From assembly GCA_001442985.1 (NCBI GenBank), contig LDYB01000009.1, positions 1 to 64,000 on the forward strand: a DNA stretch of 64,000 bases. The letters run 5' to 3'. The translations under genes were made by a program, and so were the position numbers. A model generated the notes under the pieces. It did no database searches. It was not told the DNA's origin and was given only the letters and a program-made list of their open reading frames with translations. Within the stretch, counting starts at the first letter, position 1, and every line of letters starts with the position of its first letter. Positions 1 through 8,022 of the stretch are shown here, in pieces. This DNA comes from Armatimonadetes bacterium DC (lineage in GTDB: Bacteria > Armatimonadota > Fimbriimonadia > Fimbriimonadales > GBS-DC).

Positions 1-303
1 CTTTGCGGGTCGGTCCCGAAAATGAGTTCAAAACGGTTCCGATTGTCAAGGTTCGGGCGTTGCCCGTTGGCGGGTTTATTATACCCCATCGGTGTGGGTG
101 AAGTCAAGCTCTGGCGTCGATCGGACTCGGATTTGAACTCAAGTGCCCAAAAGTTGGTGATCGACGCCAAGTGGGTTTTTGGGGTACAGGATGTGGTGTG
201 TGGTAGCGAATGCAACACGCTACCTGTGGTGTATCGCTTCTCGGTTTGTCGTCGAACGAAGGGTTAGTCAAGGAATCGGGCAAAATGAGTTCAAAATGGG
301 GTG
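1..303. other. Left-edge intergenic region with inverted and direct repeats
   Basis: I see no convincing gene here. The stretch contains a -10 box reading leftward (78-83), a 10-bp perfect inverted repeat (113-122 with 159-168), a 7-bp hairpin (202-208 with 218-224), and the 9-mer GAGTTCAAA at 24-32 and 287-295, with its reverse complement at 133-141. The leftward promoter implies that a minus-strand gene starts beyond the window edge; no minus-strand start codon lies between the -10 box and position 1. The repeats could be operators of that gene, but this is inference. Confidence 0.6.
78..83 (-). promoter_or_regulatory. -10 box TATAAT in context GGGGTATAATA
   Basis: On the minus strand the sequence reads GGGGTATAATA, matching the extended -10 signature seen before many genes in this window. 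It points leftward out of the window. Confidence 0.55.
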
Positions 304-337
304 AAAAAAAACGCCCCCCTGCCGCGCTGGCAGGGGG
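304..337 (-). terminator. Rho-independent terminator after sdhA
   Basis: A 9-bp perfect stem (315-323 with 329-337, 5-nt loop) is followed on the minus strand by a run of eight T. It lies about 30 nt beyond the sdhA stop codon and so closes the sdhC-sdhA transcript without a third gene. Confidence 0.9.
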
Positions 338-367
338 TGTGAATTCTTCTGGAGCAAGTCCTGTGGC

Positions 368-2230
368 TTACGCCTTGACGCCTGCTGCCGCCTGCGCCGG
401 TTTGGTCTCTTTGGGCAGGTCGTAGCGGCGCGGGCGCGGCTTGATCAGGCTTGTGTCCACAGGCTCGTAGGAGATTTCGGGTCCGTCGGGCGTCCACTTC
501 GCCAGCGTGGTCTTGAGGTAGTTCTCGTCGTCGCGCTGGGGGAACTCTGGCTTGTAGTGGGCGCCGCGGCTCTCGTTGCGTGCCAGCGCACACGCCGTGA
601 TACAGATCGCCAGCTCCAGCTGATGCTCCAGCGTGCGCACGAAGGGGATTACCTGATTCGTCCAGCTGAGGTGGTCGCTGATGTTGACATGCTTGACGCG
701 CTCGCGGAGCTCCTTGAGGGCGTTCAGCGTGCGCTCCAGCCGCGGGTTCTCGCGCACCACGGTGACATTCTCGTCCATCAGGATGCGCATCTCGTCGGCG
801 AGTTTGTAGGGGTTCTCGGAGCCGGTGCGCTGGCTGATGGCTTTGAAGTGCGCCTCGTGGCGGGCGCGCTCCTGCTCAAACAGGCTGGAGGGCATATCGA
901 ACGCCGAGCGCTCGAGGCTCTTGAGATATTCCACGATTGCGGGAGCGCACACTTCGCCGCCGAACAGGCAGCTCAGCAGCGAGTTCGCGCCCAGGCGGTT
1001 CGCCCCGTGATACTGGTAGTCCACCTCGCCGACGGCGTACACGCCGGGGATATTGGTCATCTGGTTGCGCGGATGCACCGCTTCCATCATGCCGTCGCCG
1101 TTTGTGGCGTAGTCCACCCACAGCCCGCCCATCGAGTAGTGTTGCGCCGGGTAGATGCGCATCGGCACCTCGCGCGGGTCTTCGCCCACGAACTTGATGT
1201 AGACCTCCAGAATGCCGAGCAGTTTCTTTTCAATCTGCTGGCGGGGCAGGTGGGTGATGTCCAGATAGACCTGGTTCTTGCCCTGAATGCCGCGGCGCTG
1301 GTTCACGCACACATCGAAGATTTCGCGTGTGGCGATATCGCGCGGTACGAGGTTGCCATAGGCGGGGTACTTTTCCTCAAGGAAGTACCAGCGGTCGTGT
1401 TCGGGGATGTCGCGCGGGTGGCGCTTGTCGTAGGGGTCTTTGGGCACCCACACGCGCCCGCCCTCGCCGCGCACCGCCTCCGAGACCAGTCGGCACTTGT
1501 CCTCGCCCGGAATCGCGGTGGGGTGAATCTGGATAAACTCGCCGTTGGCGTAGTAGACGCCCTGCTGGTAGCAGATGCTGGCAGCCGAACCTGTGCAGAT
1601 GATGGAGTTGGTGGTGTTTTTGAACAGCATGCCGGGTCCGCCGGTGGCGATTACAACCGCTTCGGCGGGGAAGGCGCGGATTTCCATCGAGCGCAGGTCT
1701 TGCGCCACCAGCCCACGGCAGACGCCCGTCTCGTCCAGCACAAGACCGAGGAAGTCCCAGCCTTCGTACTTGGTGACGCGCCCTTCCACTTCCCAGCGGC
1801 GCACCTGTTCATCCAGCGCGTAGAGCAGTTGCTGTCCGGTGGTAGAACCCGCGAAGGCGGTGCGGTGGTGGCGCGTGCCGCCGAAGCGGCGGAAGTCTAT
1901 CAAGCCTTCCGGGGTGCGGTTGAAGGGCACGCCGAGCCGATCCAGCAAGTAGATAATCGCGGGGGCGCGCTCGCACATGCGCAACACGGGCGGCTGGTTC
2001 GCCAAAAAGTCGCCCCCATACACCGTGTCGTCGAAATGAATCCATGGGGAGTCGCCTTCGCCTTTGGTGTTCACCGCGCCGTTGATGCCGCCCTGCGCAC
2101 ACACCGAGTGCGAGCGCTTCACGGGCACCAGAGAGAAGAGGTCTACATGCACGCCTGCTTCGGCGAGCTTCATCACGGTCATCAAGCCGCCAAGACCGCC
2201 GCCCACAACAGCTACTCGCTTCTGTGCCAT
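368..2230 (-). CDS. sdhA: Succinate dehydrogenase/fumarate reductase flavoprotein subunit
   Basis: This is the catalytic subunit of complex II, oxidising succinate to fumarate (or the reverse) at the cytoplasmic face of the inner membrane with covalently bound FAD. The 620-residue protein starts with a Rossmann FAD motif (GGGLGG, residues 10-15). It has the S-H-S-V-C-A-Q-G-G segment whose His41 is the expected flavin attachment site, and the C-terminal HGANRLGANSL segment of the family. Start chosen at 2230 because AAGGAGG lies 8 nt upstream; the open frame extends 23 codons further up without a ribosome site. It follows sdhC by 13 nt. The usual sdhB iron-sulfur subunit gene is absent: a terminator comes directly after this gene. 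Confidence 0.95.
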   Translation of the reverse strand: MAQKRVAVVGGGLGGLMTVMKLAEAGVHVDLFSLVPVKRSHSVCAQGGINGAVNTKGEGDSPWIHFDDTVYGGDFLANQPPVLRMCERAPAIIYLLDRLGVPFNRTPEGLIDFRRFGGTRHHRTAFAGSTTGQQLLYALDEQVRRWEVEGRVTKYEGWDFLGLVLDETGVCRGLVAQDLRSMEIRAFPAEAVVIATGGPGMLFKNTTNSIICTGSAASICYQQGVYYANGEFIQIHPTAIPGEDKCRLVSEAVRGEGGRVWVPKDPYDKRHPRDIPEHDRWYFLEEKYPAYGNLVPRDIATREIFDVCVNQRRGIQGKNQVYLDITHLPRQQIEKKLLGILEVYIKFVGEDPREVPMRIYPAQHYSMGGLWVDYATNGDGMMEAVHPRNQMTNIPGVYAVGEVDYQYHGANRLGANSLLSCLFGGEVCAPAIVEYLKSLERSAFDMPSSLFEQERARHEAHFKAISQRTGSENPYKLADEMRILMDENVTVVRENPRLERTLNALKELRERVKHVNISDHLSWTNQVIPFVRTLEHQLELAICITACALARNESRGAHYKPEFPQRDDENYLKTTLAKWTPDGPEISYEPVDTSLIKPRPRRYDLPKETKPAQAAAGVKA

Positions 2231-2243
2231 GGTTCTCGCCTCC

Positions 2244-2936
2244 TTAGTGCGATACGGGGGGCGCCGGCGCTTCGTGCATAAAGAAGCCCGCCAGCGCAAT
2301 CAGCCCCAGCGCGCTCAGCAGCACGAACCCCACCCAGCACCACTTGTGGAGCGTGCGCTGCGCACGGTCGCCAATCACAATGCCCCAGCGAATCGCGAAG
2401 TTCCAGACCCCGTTAAACAGGTGATACGAGCTGGCAATCACGCCCAGCGCGTAAAACGCCACCACCAGCGGGTTCTGGAAATGCGCCTGCATGCCCGAAT
2501 AGTAGATATCCGTGCCGTACAGCTTGTGGCTAATCGTCGTGGAATAGACATGGTAAATCAGGAACACAAAGATATAGACCCCACTCACGCGCTGGAGCGT
2601 GTAGGCGAGGTTCTCGCTGAAACGGTACCGGTAGATATTCGCCTTGCCGTGATAGGTGATCACAAACCCGTAGAGCGAATGGAACAGCAACGGCAGAATC
2701 ACCAGAAACAGCTCCATCCCCCACAGCACCGGTTTCGGCAAAATCTCGTTGAAGAAGTAGACCACCGCATTAAAGTATTTGGGGTCTACTGCCGCCATCG
2801 AGTTGAGAAACAGGTGCTGTACGAGATAGTAGCCGACGGGGAAAATCCCTGTAAGCGAGTGAAGCTTGTGCAGGAAGTAGTTATCGCCCTTGAGCTTCTC
2901 TCGCCAGCCAACAGGTGGTGCGGTTTGAACGCTCAT
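2244..2936 (-). CDS. sdhC: Succinate dehydrogenase cytochrome b subunit
   Basis: This is the membrane anchor of complex II, carrying haem b and the quinone site. The 230-residue protein resembles the b558 type with one fused anchor subunit (about five membrane helices) found in Bacteroidetes and some other diderms. Conserved His occur in HKLHSLTG near the N-terminus, in the VQHLF helix, in FHSLYGF, in IYHVY and in SYHLFNG, as expected for di-haem ligation. Start at 2936 follows AGAGGTG; the open frame runs on upstream but lacks a site. First gene of the sdhCA unit, preceded by a clear -10 box (2958-2963). Confidence 0.9.
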   Translation of the reverse strand: MSVQTAPPVGWREKLKGDNYFLHKLHSLTGIFPVGYYLVQHLFLNSMAAVDPKYFNAVVYFFNEILPKPVLWGMELFLVILPLLFHSLYGFVITYHGKANIYRYRFSENLAYTLQRVSGVYIFVFLIYHVYSTTISHKLYGTDIYYSGMQAHFQNPLVVAFYALGVIASSYHLFNGVWNFAIRWGIVIGDRAQRTLHKWCWVGFVLLSALGLIALAGFFMHEAPAPPVSH

Positions 2937-2957
2937 CGTTAGCACACCTCTGGCGAG

Positions 2958-2963
2958 ATTATA
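2958..2963 (-). promoter_or_regulatory. sdhC promoter, -10 TATAAT
   Basis: Minus strand reads CGGGTATAATCTC. The box is 21 nt before the sdhC ATG, leaving a leader of about 14 nt that contains the ribosome site. No TTGACA-like -35 box is visible at normal spacing. Confidence 0.75.
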
Positions 2964-2973
2964 CCCGATGGGG

Positions 2974-3627
2974 CTACTCCTTGAGGTGTGGCTCGTCGCG
3001 ATAGCGTTCCAGAATGCGCTGGGTGAGGTCCTTGAGCATATCGGGCAGCTCTTTACCGAGAATCGGTTCGGTGGGCTTGTAATAGAGGGGCGAGCCGGCA
3101 CCCACCCAGGCGCCCTGCGCCAGAAACTGCAGGTCAGCATAGGCAGGGTGTTTGGGGTCTAACGCGATTCGGGGCTGGGTGCGGAACTCGGTTTTGCCGA
3201 TGGGGTCGCCCAGAATCGCGCGCATGCGGGCGTCCAGTCGCTTTGCGTAGCGGGCGAGCATCATCCCCACCTGATAGCGGGGCATCGGCTTGGCGCCATT
3301 GAACTGGGGCGGAATCGCGCCGCGCGCCTTCACCTCTTTGAGCGCGTCCACCACCCACGCAGGGTGCTTGCCCGTGAGCGTCACGACGCCCGCTGTGCCC
3401 GTGCGAATCGGCTTCTGGAACGCCTCGGTGAGACCTTTTTCCAGGTTCTGGACATATTCCGCAAACAGCGCCACGACCTCGTAGCCTGTGAGCGGCTGGT
3501 CATAGGCAGCGGCAGGCTTGGGCGGTTCCGGGTGGAGATGGGGCTGTTGCCGTTGCGCCTGACTCCACAGCAGGGCAGCCATCAGCAGGCTCAAACTCGC
3601 AGACCGAAACAGCGAAAAGTTGCGCAT
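2974..3627 (-). CDS. Exported protein with S-layer-homology-like repeats
   Basis: The 217-residue protein has an N-terminal signal sequence (basic start, hydrophobic stretch to about residue 24, then WSQAQ). Two segments resemble SLH domains: around residues 80-115 (HPAWVVDALKEVKARGAIP followed by MPRYQVGMMLARY) and around 155-185 (HPAYADLQFLAQGAWVGAG). SLH domains bind cell-wall polymers or tether outer membrane to wall. The pattern is recognisable but degenerate, so the domain call is tentative. It ends 37 nt before the sdhC start codon; sdhC has its own promoter in between. Confidence 0.65.
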   Translation of the reverse strand: MRNFSLFRSASLSLLMAALLWSQAQRQQPHLHPEPPKPAAAYDQPLTGYEVVALFAEYVQNLEKGLTEAFQKPIRTGTAGVVTLTGKHPAWVVDALKEVKARGAIPPQFNGAKPMPRYQVGMMLARYAKRLDARMRAILGDPIGKTEFRTQPRIALDPKHPAYADLQFLAQGAWVGAGSPLYYKPTEPILGKELPDMLKDLTQRILERYRDEPHLKE

Positions 3628-3640
3628 GGTTCTGGACTCT

Positions 3641-3646
3641 ATTATG
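3641..3646 (-). promoter_or_regulatory. Possible -10 box CATAAT
   Basis: The minus strand reads GCCATAATAGAG 13 nt before the start codon at 3627. It is weaker than the GGGTATAATC sites elsewhere. Confidence 0.35.
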
Positions 3647-3702
3647 GCACATGCGCGCCCGTAATTTTAGCGAGGCGCGGGTCTCCGGGACCGCCTCTTA
3701 AA

Positions 3703-3733
3703 CAGTGCAACCCCCACAAGGGGGGCTGCACTG
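3703..3733 (-). terminator. Hairpin after the LTxxQ gene
   Basis: A 13-bp stem with one mismatch (3703-3715 with 3721-3733, 5-nt loop) lies 29 nt past the stop of the minus-strand gene at 3763. On that strand it is followed by TTTAAG, a weak T tract, so terminator function is probable but not certain. Confidence 0.6.
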
Positions 3734-3762
3734 CCGGTGTTCGCTTGAGGAGGTAAGACGGT

Positions 3763-4509
3763 TTACTGTCCGAAGCCCTGTCCGCCGCGGCGTTGACCGC
3801 TCGGGCCACCGAATCCGCCGCGCGGTCCGCCGAAGCCAGGACCGAATCCGCGCCCGCCTTCGAACTGGAAGGGTTTACCAAGCATCTGGTTCCACTTCTC
3901 GCGCTGGGCGGGGGTCAGGACGGCGAGGATTTTATTCTCCAGCTCCTGGCGTGCCTTTTCAAACGCCTGCGGGTCGGGTTGACCGCCGCCCTGCCGGAAC
4001 CGCTCGCGCATCGCCTGGGACTGCTCCTGCAGGATGCCCCGAATCTTGGCTTGCTGTTCCTGGGTTAAGCCCACTTCTCTGGCAATTTCGGGGTTCAACA
4101 GCGCTGTGGGACCCTGCCACTGGAGCTCCAGTTCGCGCAGGCGCTTCTTCTGGGCGTCGGTCAGCACGGTGGTCGGGTCGTTTTTCTGGCGAATTTCTTC
4201 CATTCGCTGGCGTCGCTGATCTGGAGGCAGGTTGCGCAGCTCCTGCATCGCGACGCGCATCGCCTGTTGCATCTCGTTGATTTTCGCTTTCTGCTGCTCG
4301 GTCAGGTTGAGTTCACGCTGAACATCGGGGCGCATCAGGAGCATGCCAGCAATCCCACGCCCCTGCATCATGCGCAGCCCCAGACGCTCTTGCTGACCCG
4401 CTTGAGGTTGTGGGCGTGCCTGTCCCTCGCCGCGTCGCTGCGCCTGAACTGTTGCCGTCGCGGCAACAGCCAGCGCCAGAACACTCGTCCAAATCCATAG
4501 ATTTCGCAT
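3763..4509 (-). CDS. LTxxQ-motif exported protein (Spy/CpxP-like)
   Basis: The 248-residue protein has a signal peptide (residues 1-24, ending VQAQ). Its mostly helical body carries four LTxxQ motifs at 69-73, 116-120, 148-152 and 198-202, and it ends in a Gly/Phe/Arg-rich tail. Spy and CpxP proteins with two such motifs are periplasmic chaperones or stress sensors; many Armatimonadota and Planctomycetota proteins of this style exist without assigned function. Start at 4509 follows GGAGG. It is divergent from the histidine kinase gene at 4629, which may suggest a link to envelope stress sensing, but this is inference. Confidence 0.75.
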   Translation of the reverse strand: MRNLWIWTSVLALAVAATATVQAQRRGEGQARPQPQAGQQERLGLRMMQGRGIAGMLLMRPDVQRELNLTEQQKAKINEMQQAMRVAMQELRNLPPDQRRQRMEEIRQKNDPTTVLTDAQKKRLRELELQWQGPTALLNPEIAREVGLTQEQQAKIRGILQEQSQAMRERFRQGGGQPDPQAFEKARQELENKILAVLTPAQREKWNQMLGKPFQFEGGRGFGPGFGGPRGGFGGPSGQRRGGQGFGQ

Positions 4510-4628
4510 GGTCGTTCGTACCTCCGTAGGCTATAGACGCCTGGCACACGCCGATGTTCGCTCCAATCGGTCACAAAATCCGCCGAATCAGCAGGAATTT
4601 GGAGCCTTTTCTGCAAAATTGATCCCTA

Positions 4629-6629
4629 ATGGACGCGATTGAGCGTGCGCGCGAGGCGCTGGTGCAATCACCTTTCTTCAATCTGCCGAATATGGGGGTC
4701 CTGCTGATAGCCCCCGAAACTCTCCAGATCTATCGCGCCAACCAGCGCGCGCTGGAAATTCTGGGCTATGGGGCGGAAGCCCTCCAGCAGATGACTTTTT
4801 ACGATCTCTGCCTGGACCCTCCTGAGCAGGTTCGTCGCTACTTTGAGGAATTGCAAAGCGAAAAACCCTTCCATCTTGATGTACGCACCGCTTCGAGCGA
4901 GTGGCGTATTGTAGAAGCAGCGGTAACCTTCTTTGAAGAGGTCCGGTTGTTTCGGTTGCTGTTCGCTGATTTAACAGGCGTGCGTCTGGCGTGGCGCGTT
5001 CTCACGCGGTTAGTGCCCAACACGGCACGGCTCACGGGAGAAACCTACCTGAAAGCGCTGGTGCGCGAGCTGGCGGCACTGCTCCGGGTGGAATACGCCT
5101 ATGTCGGGGAGCTGGTGGAACCCGACAGGGTGCGTGGGCTGGCGTTCTGGTCTAAAGAGAACTGGCAAACACCTCCGGAATACCGGTTAGAAAACACGCC
5201 GTGTGAGGGTGTGATCAACAGAGCAGCCTGTCTCTACGCGCGGTCGGTGCAGAGTCTCTTTCCGAAAGACGAAGATCTGAAGGCGCTGGGAGCGGAAAGT
5301 TATGCGGGCATCCCCCTGCGGGACACGCGCGGGCGTCCGATGGGCATCCTGTGGGTGTGTGGGATGAACCCTTTGCCCGATGTGCCTGAACTACTGGAGA
5401 TTATGGAGAGCGTGGGCGCACGCGCCAGCAGCGAAATCGAACGCATGCGCATGGAGCAGGAACTGCAAATTGTTCGAGAGCAGTTGCTACAGGCGCAACG
5501 CATGGAAAGCATCGGGCAGATGGCGGGCGGCGTGGCCCACGATTTCAATAACATGCTGACCGCGATTCTCGGCTATATCGAGCTGGCGCAGGGTGAGCTG
5601 GACCCTCAGCACCGTGCCTATCAGTTTCTGGAAAGCGCGATTCGCGGCGTGGAGAAAGCCTCGGAGTTCACGCGCCAGTTGACTCTATTCGCGCGGCGCC
5701 AGCCGATGCAGATTCAGACCCTTCAGTTGAACGCCATCATTCAGGAAGCGCTCCAGTTCACCCAGCGCTGGCTGCCTGCCAATGTTCAGGTGCGAACCTT
5801 TCTGGCAGAAGACCTGTGGCTGATTGAGGGCGACGCTTCGCAACTCACGCAGGTGCTTACGAACCTCTTTCTGAACGCCCGCGACGCGATGCCACAAGGG
5901 GGTGTATTGACGATAGAAACTCAGAATGTCGTGCTGGATCAGGACTATGCGCGTCGACACTATGAGGTGGTGCCAGGAGAATATGTGATGCTCTCGGTTT
6001 CCGACACGGGGATAGGCATGTCGCCCAGTGTGCAGAAGCGGATTTTCGAGCCGTTTTTCACCACCAAGCCACAGGGGCAGGGTACAGGATTGGGGCTGAC
6101 CGTCGTCTACAGTGTGGTCAAGCAGCTGGGTGGGCATATCTGGGTTTACAGCGAAGAAGGGCGCGGCACGACTTTCAAAATCTATCTCCCCCGCGCGGCG
6201 CACGAATCGCTTGCGCCCACTCTTGCCGTGCCTCCTGCTATCACCACAGAGCGCGGTTCCGAAACGATTCTGCTGGTGGAAGATGAGGCGGATGTGCGCA
6301 CCGTGGCAGTGGAGGCGCTCCGCGCACGCGGCTATACCGTACTGGAAGCTGCCACCCCCACCGAAGCGCTCCAGCTGGCGCAGGAAAACAAGATTGACCT
6401 GCTGGTCACCGATGTGGTGCTACCTGTGATGAGCGGGCGCGAACTGGCAGAGGTGATCAAGCGCCTCCAGCCCCAAATTCGGGTACTCTATGTATCGGGC
6501 TACACGGAGAACACCATCGTCCATTACGGCGTGGTGGATGCAGGGGTGCATTTCCTGCCCAAGCCCTATACACCGTCGCAACTGGCAGCGAAAGTGCGAC
6601 AGGTTCTGGACGAGGAGAGAGAGGAATGA
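4629..6629 (+). CDS. PAS-GAF hybrid sensor histidine kinase with C-terminal receiver
   Basis: The 666-residue protein shows no membrane segment and is predicted cytosolic. In order: a PAS-like domain (about 15-125), a GAF-like domain (about 140-285), a dimerisation/phosphoacceptor helix with His304 in GGVAHDFNN, an HATPase domain (NLFLNARDAMP as N box; DTGIGM; GTGLGL), and a receiver domain (about 540-660) with phosphoacceptor Asp595 in LLVTDVVLP and the conserved Lys in FLPKPYT. The lack of an output domain suggests a phosphorelay or self-regulation. The start ATG has only a weak ribosome site. It overlaps the next gene by ATGA, so the two are co-translated. Confidence 0.9.
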   Translation: MDAIERAREALVQSPFFNLPNMGVLLIAPETLQIYRANQRALEILGYGAEALQQMTFYDLCLDPPEQVRRYFEELQSEKPFHLDVRTASSEWRIVEAAVTFFEEVRLFRLLFADLTGVRLAWRVLTRLVPNTARLTGETYLKALVRELAALLRVEYAYVGELVEPDRVRGLAFWSKENWQTPPEYRLENTPCEGVINRAACLYARSVQSLFPKDEDLKALGAESYAGIPLRDTRGRPMGILWVCGMNPLPDVPELLEIMESVGARASSEIERMRMEQELQIVREQLLQAQRMESIGQMAGGVAHDFNNMLTAILGYIELAQGELDPQHRAYQFLESAIRGVEKASEFTRQLTLFARRQPMQIQTLQLNAIIQEALQFTQRWLPANVQVRTFLAEDLWLIEGDASQLTQVLTNLFLNARDAMPQGGVLTIETQNVVLDQDYARRHYEVVPGEYVMLSVSDTGIGMSPSVQKRIFEPFFTTKPQGQGTGLGLTVVYSVVKQLGGHIWVYSEEGRGTTFKIYLPRAAHESLAPTLAVPPAITTERGSETILLVEDEADVRTVAVEALRARGYTVLEAATPTEALQLAQENKIDLLVTDVVLPVMSGRELAEVIKRLQPQIRVLYVSGYTENTIVHYGVVDAGVHFLPKPYTPSQLAAKVRQVLDEEREE

Positions 6630-7513
6630 AAATCGTGCTGGGTGTGGATTGGGAAGGCGCGTATCAGCCTGCGCTGGAGTGGCTCAAGGCGTTGCGTTTT
6701 CGGGAGGCGGAGGTCGTTTTGCTTTCAGTAATAGAGCCGCCGCGCCCGCCGCTGATTGGCGTGATTGCTCCCTTCCCGCCAGAGGTGTTTGCGCAAACGA
6801 TGGCGGACGCCGAACAGGCAGCCCGCGCGCGCCTGGAGCAGGTACACCAGGAACTGGCGCAATACGAGATTCCCGCTACCGTTGAGATACGGCACGGTCA
6901 AGCCAGCACGCAGGTGCTGGCGTGCGCCGATGAGGTGAGCGCCGACCTGATTGCAATTGGCGGTTCGCGCAAGCGGGTGCTGGAGGCATTTTTCGTGGGC
7001 AGTGTGATGCGCGCGGCGCTCGCACACGCCACCCAGAGCCTGCTGATTGCCCACACGCCCCCACCCGCTGAAAAGCCCCTGCACGCCGTGTTCGCCACGG
7101 ACCATTCGGAATACAACCTGCGCTGTGCCGACCAGCTGCTCGGTTTTGCCCCCACAGGCATCAGGCGAATCGCGATTGCGACCGCCTTCGAGATGGACGA
7201 GGAGACGCTCAAGTTGCTTACGCGTGGCACGCCCGCGATTGCCGAATCGGGCAGCGACTGGATTGTGGAACACCTGCACGAGCGCAACCGTCAGGTATGC
7301 GAAAAGTTCCGCCCGCTGAACCTGAGCTGCGAGTCGGTGGTGGTGGAGGGACCCACCATCCCCTCGTTGCGTGAGGTAATGCGGGAGACCGACTCGTCGC
7401 TTTTGATTATGGGTGCGAAGGGGCACTCGCTGCTGGAGCGGCTCTCGCTGGGGAGCGTGTCGTATCATTTTGCAACGGCGGAGCGCACGAACCTGCTGAT
7501 TTTGCGAGTATGA
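6626..7513 (+). CDS. Tandem universal stress protein
   Basis: The 295-residue protein contains two Usp domains (about 1-145 and 150-295). The C-terminal one keeps the nucleotide-binding pattern G-2x-G-9x-G-S (GAKGHSLLERLSLGS). The N-terminal one is degenerate there (GGSRKRVLEAFFVGS), so perhaps only one half binds ATP. Usp proteins are cytosolic stress factors. The start overlaps the kinase stop codon by 4 nt, and its own stop overlaps the next start by 4 nt, making a three-gene operon. Confidence 0.9.
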   Translation: MKIVLGVDWEGAYQPALEWLKALRFREAEVVLLSVIEPPRPPLIGVIAPFPPEVFAQTMADAEQAARARLEQVHQELAQYEIPATVEIRHGQASTQVLACADEVSADLIAIGGSRKRVLEAFFVGSVMRAALAHATQSLLIAHTPPPAEKPLHAVFATDHSEYNLRCADQLLGFAPTGIRRIAIATAFEMDEETLKLLTRGTPAIAESGSDWIVEHLHERNRQVCEKFRPLNLSCESVVVEGPTIPSLREVMRETDSSLLIMGAKGHSLLERLSLGSVSYHFATAERTNLLILRV

Positions 7514-8022
7514 AACGCACCTATCGCCTGATTGTGGGTGTGATGGGCGGCTCGGCGTGTACCGAGCAACAGTATGCACTGGCGAAGCGCGTGGGGCAGC
7601 TGATAGCCGAGCGGGGCGCGGTGCTGGTGTGCGGCGGTATGACAGGCGTGATGACCGCTGCAGCCGAAGGCGCGCGCGAAGCGGGCGGGCTGACGATTGG
7701 CATCCTGCCCGGCGCGAACGCCCACGAGTCGCCCCCGAACCCCTTTATTGAGGTCGCGCTCTTTACGGGGCTACGCGAGGGGCGCAACTACCTGAATGTG
7801 GCGGTCAGCGACGGACTGATTGCGATTGGCGGCGGCTACGGCACGCTTTCCGAGATTGCGCTCGCCCTGCGGATGGGCAAGCCCCTCGTGCTGGTGGACA
7901 CATGGCAGTTCAGCCTGCGGGGCGAGACGCTCGCCATTCCAACCGCCGACACCGCCGAGCAAGCGGTAGACCTGCTGTGGCAGCTGATGGGCTTCACCGA
8001 TAATCCCGGAACAGTTCGCTGA
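7510..8022 (+). CDS. TIGR00725/LOG-like nucleotide-binding protein
   Basis: The 170-residue protein has a Rossmann-like fold with an N-terminal VGVMGGS segment, CGGMTGVM in the middle and GGGYGTLSEI near residue 115, the variant of the PGGxGTxxE motif of the lysine-decarboxylase-like (LOG/SLOG) superfamily. LOG enzymes release cytokinin bases from nucleotides; TIGR00725 members have no firm function and may bind or cleave nucleotide ligands. ATGA overlap with the Usp gene. The 3' end overlaps prs on the opposite strand by 29 bp. Confidence 0.8.
   Translation: MKRTYRLIVGVMGGSACTEQQYALAKRVGQLIAERGAVLVCGGMTGVMTAAAEGAREAGGLTIGILPGANAHESPPNPFIEVALFTGLREGRNYLNVAVSDGLIAIGGGYGTLSEIALALRMGKPLVLVDTWQFSLRGETLAIPTADTAEQAVDLLWQLMGFTDNPGTVR

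Noticed and set aside
557-2281. 574-codon open frame opposite sdhA
   Set aside because: It lies antisense to a well-supported gene and has a composition typical of GC-rich shadow frames (Ala, Val, His, Arg), with no motifs.
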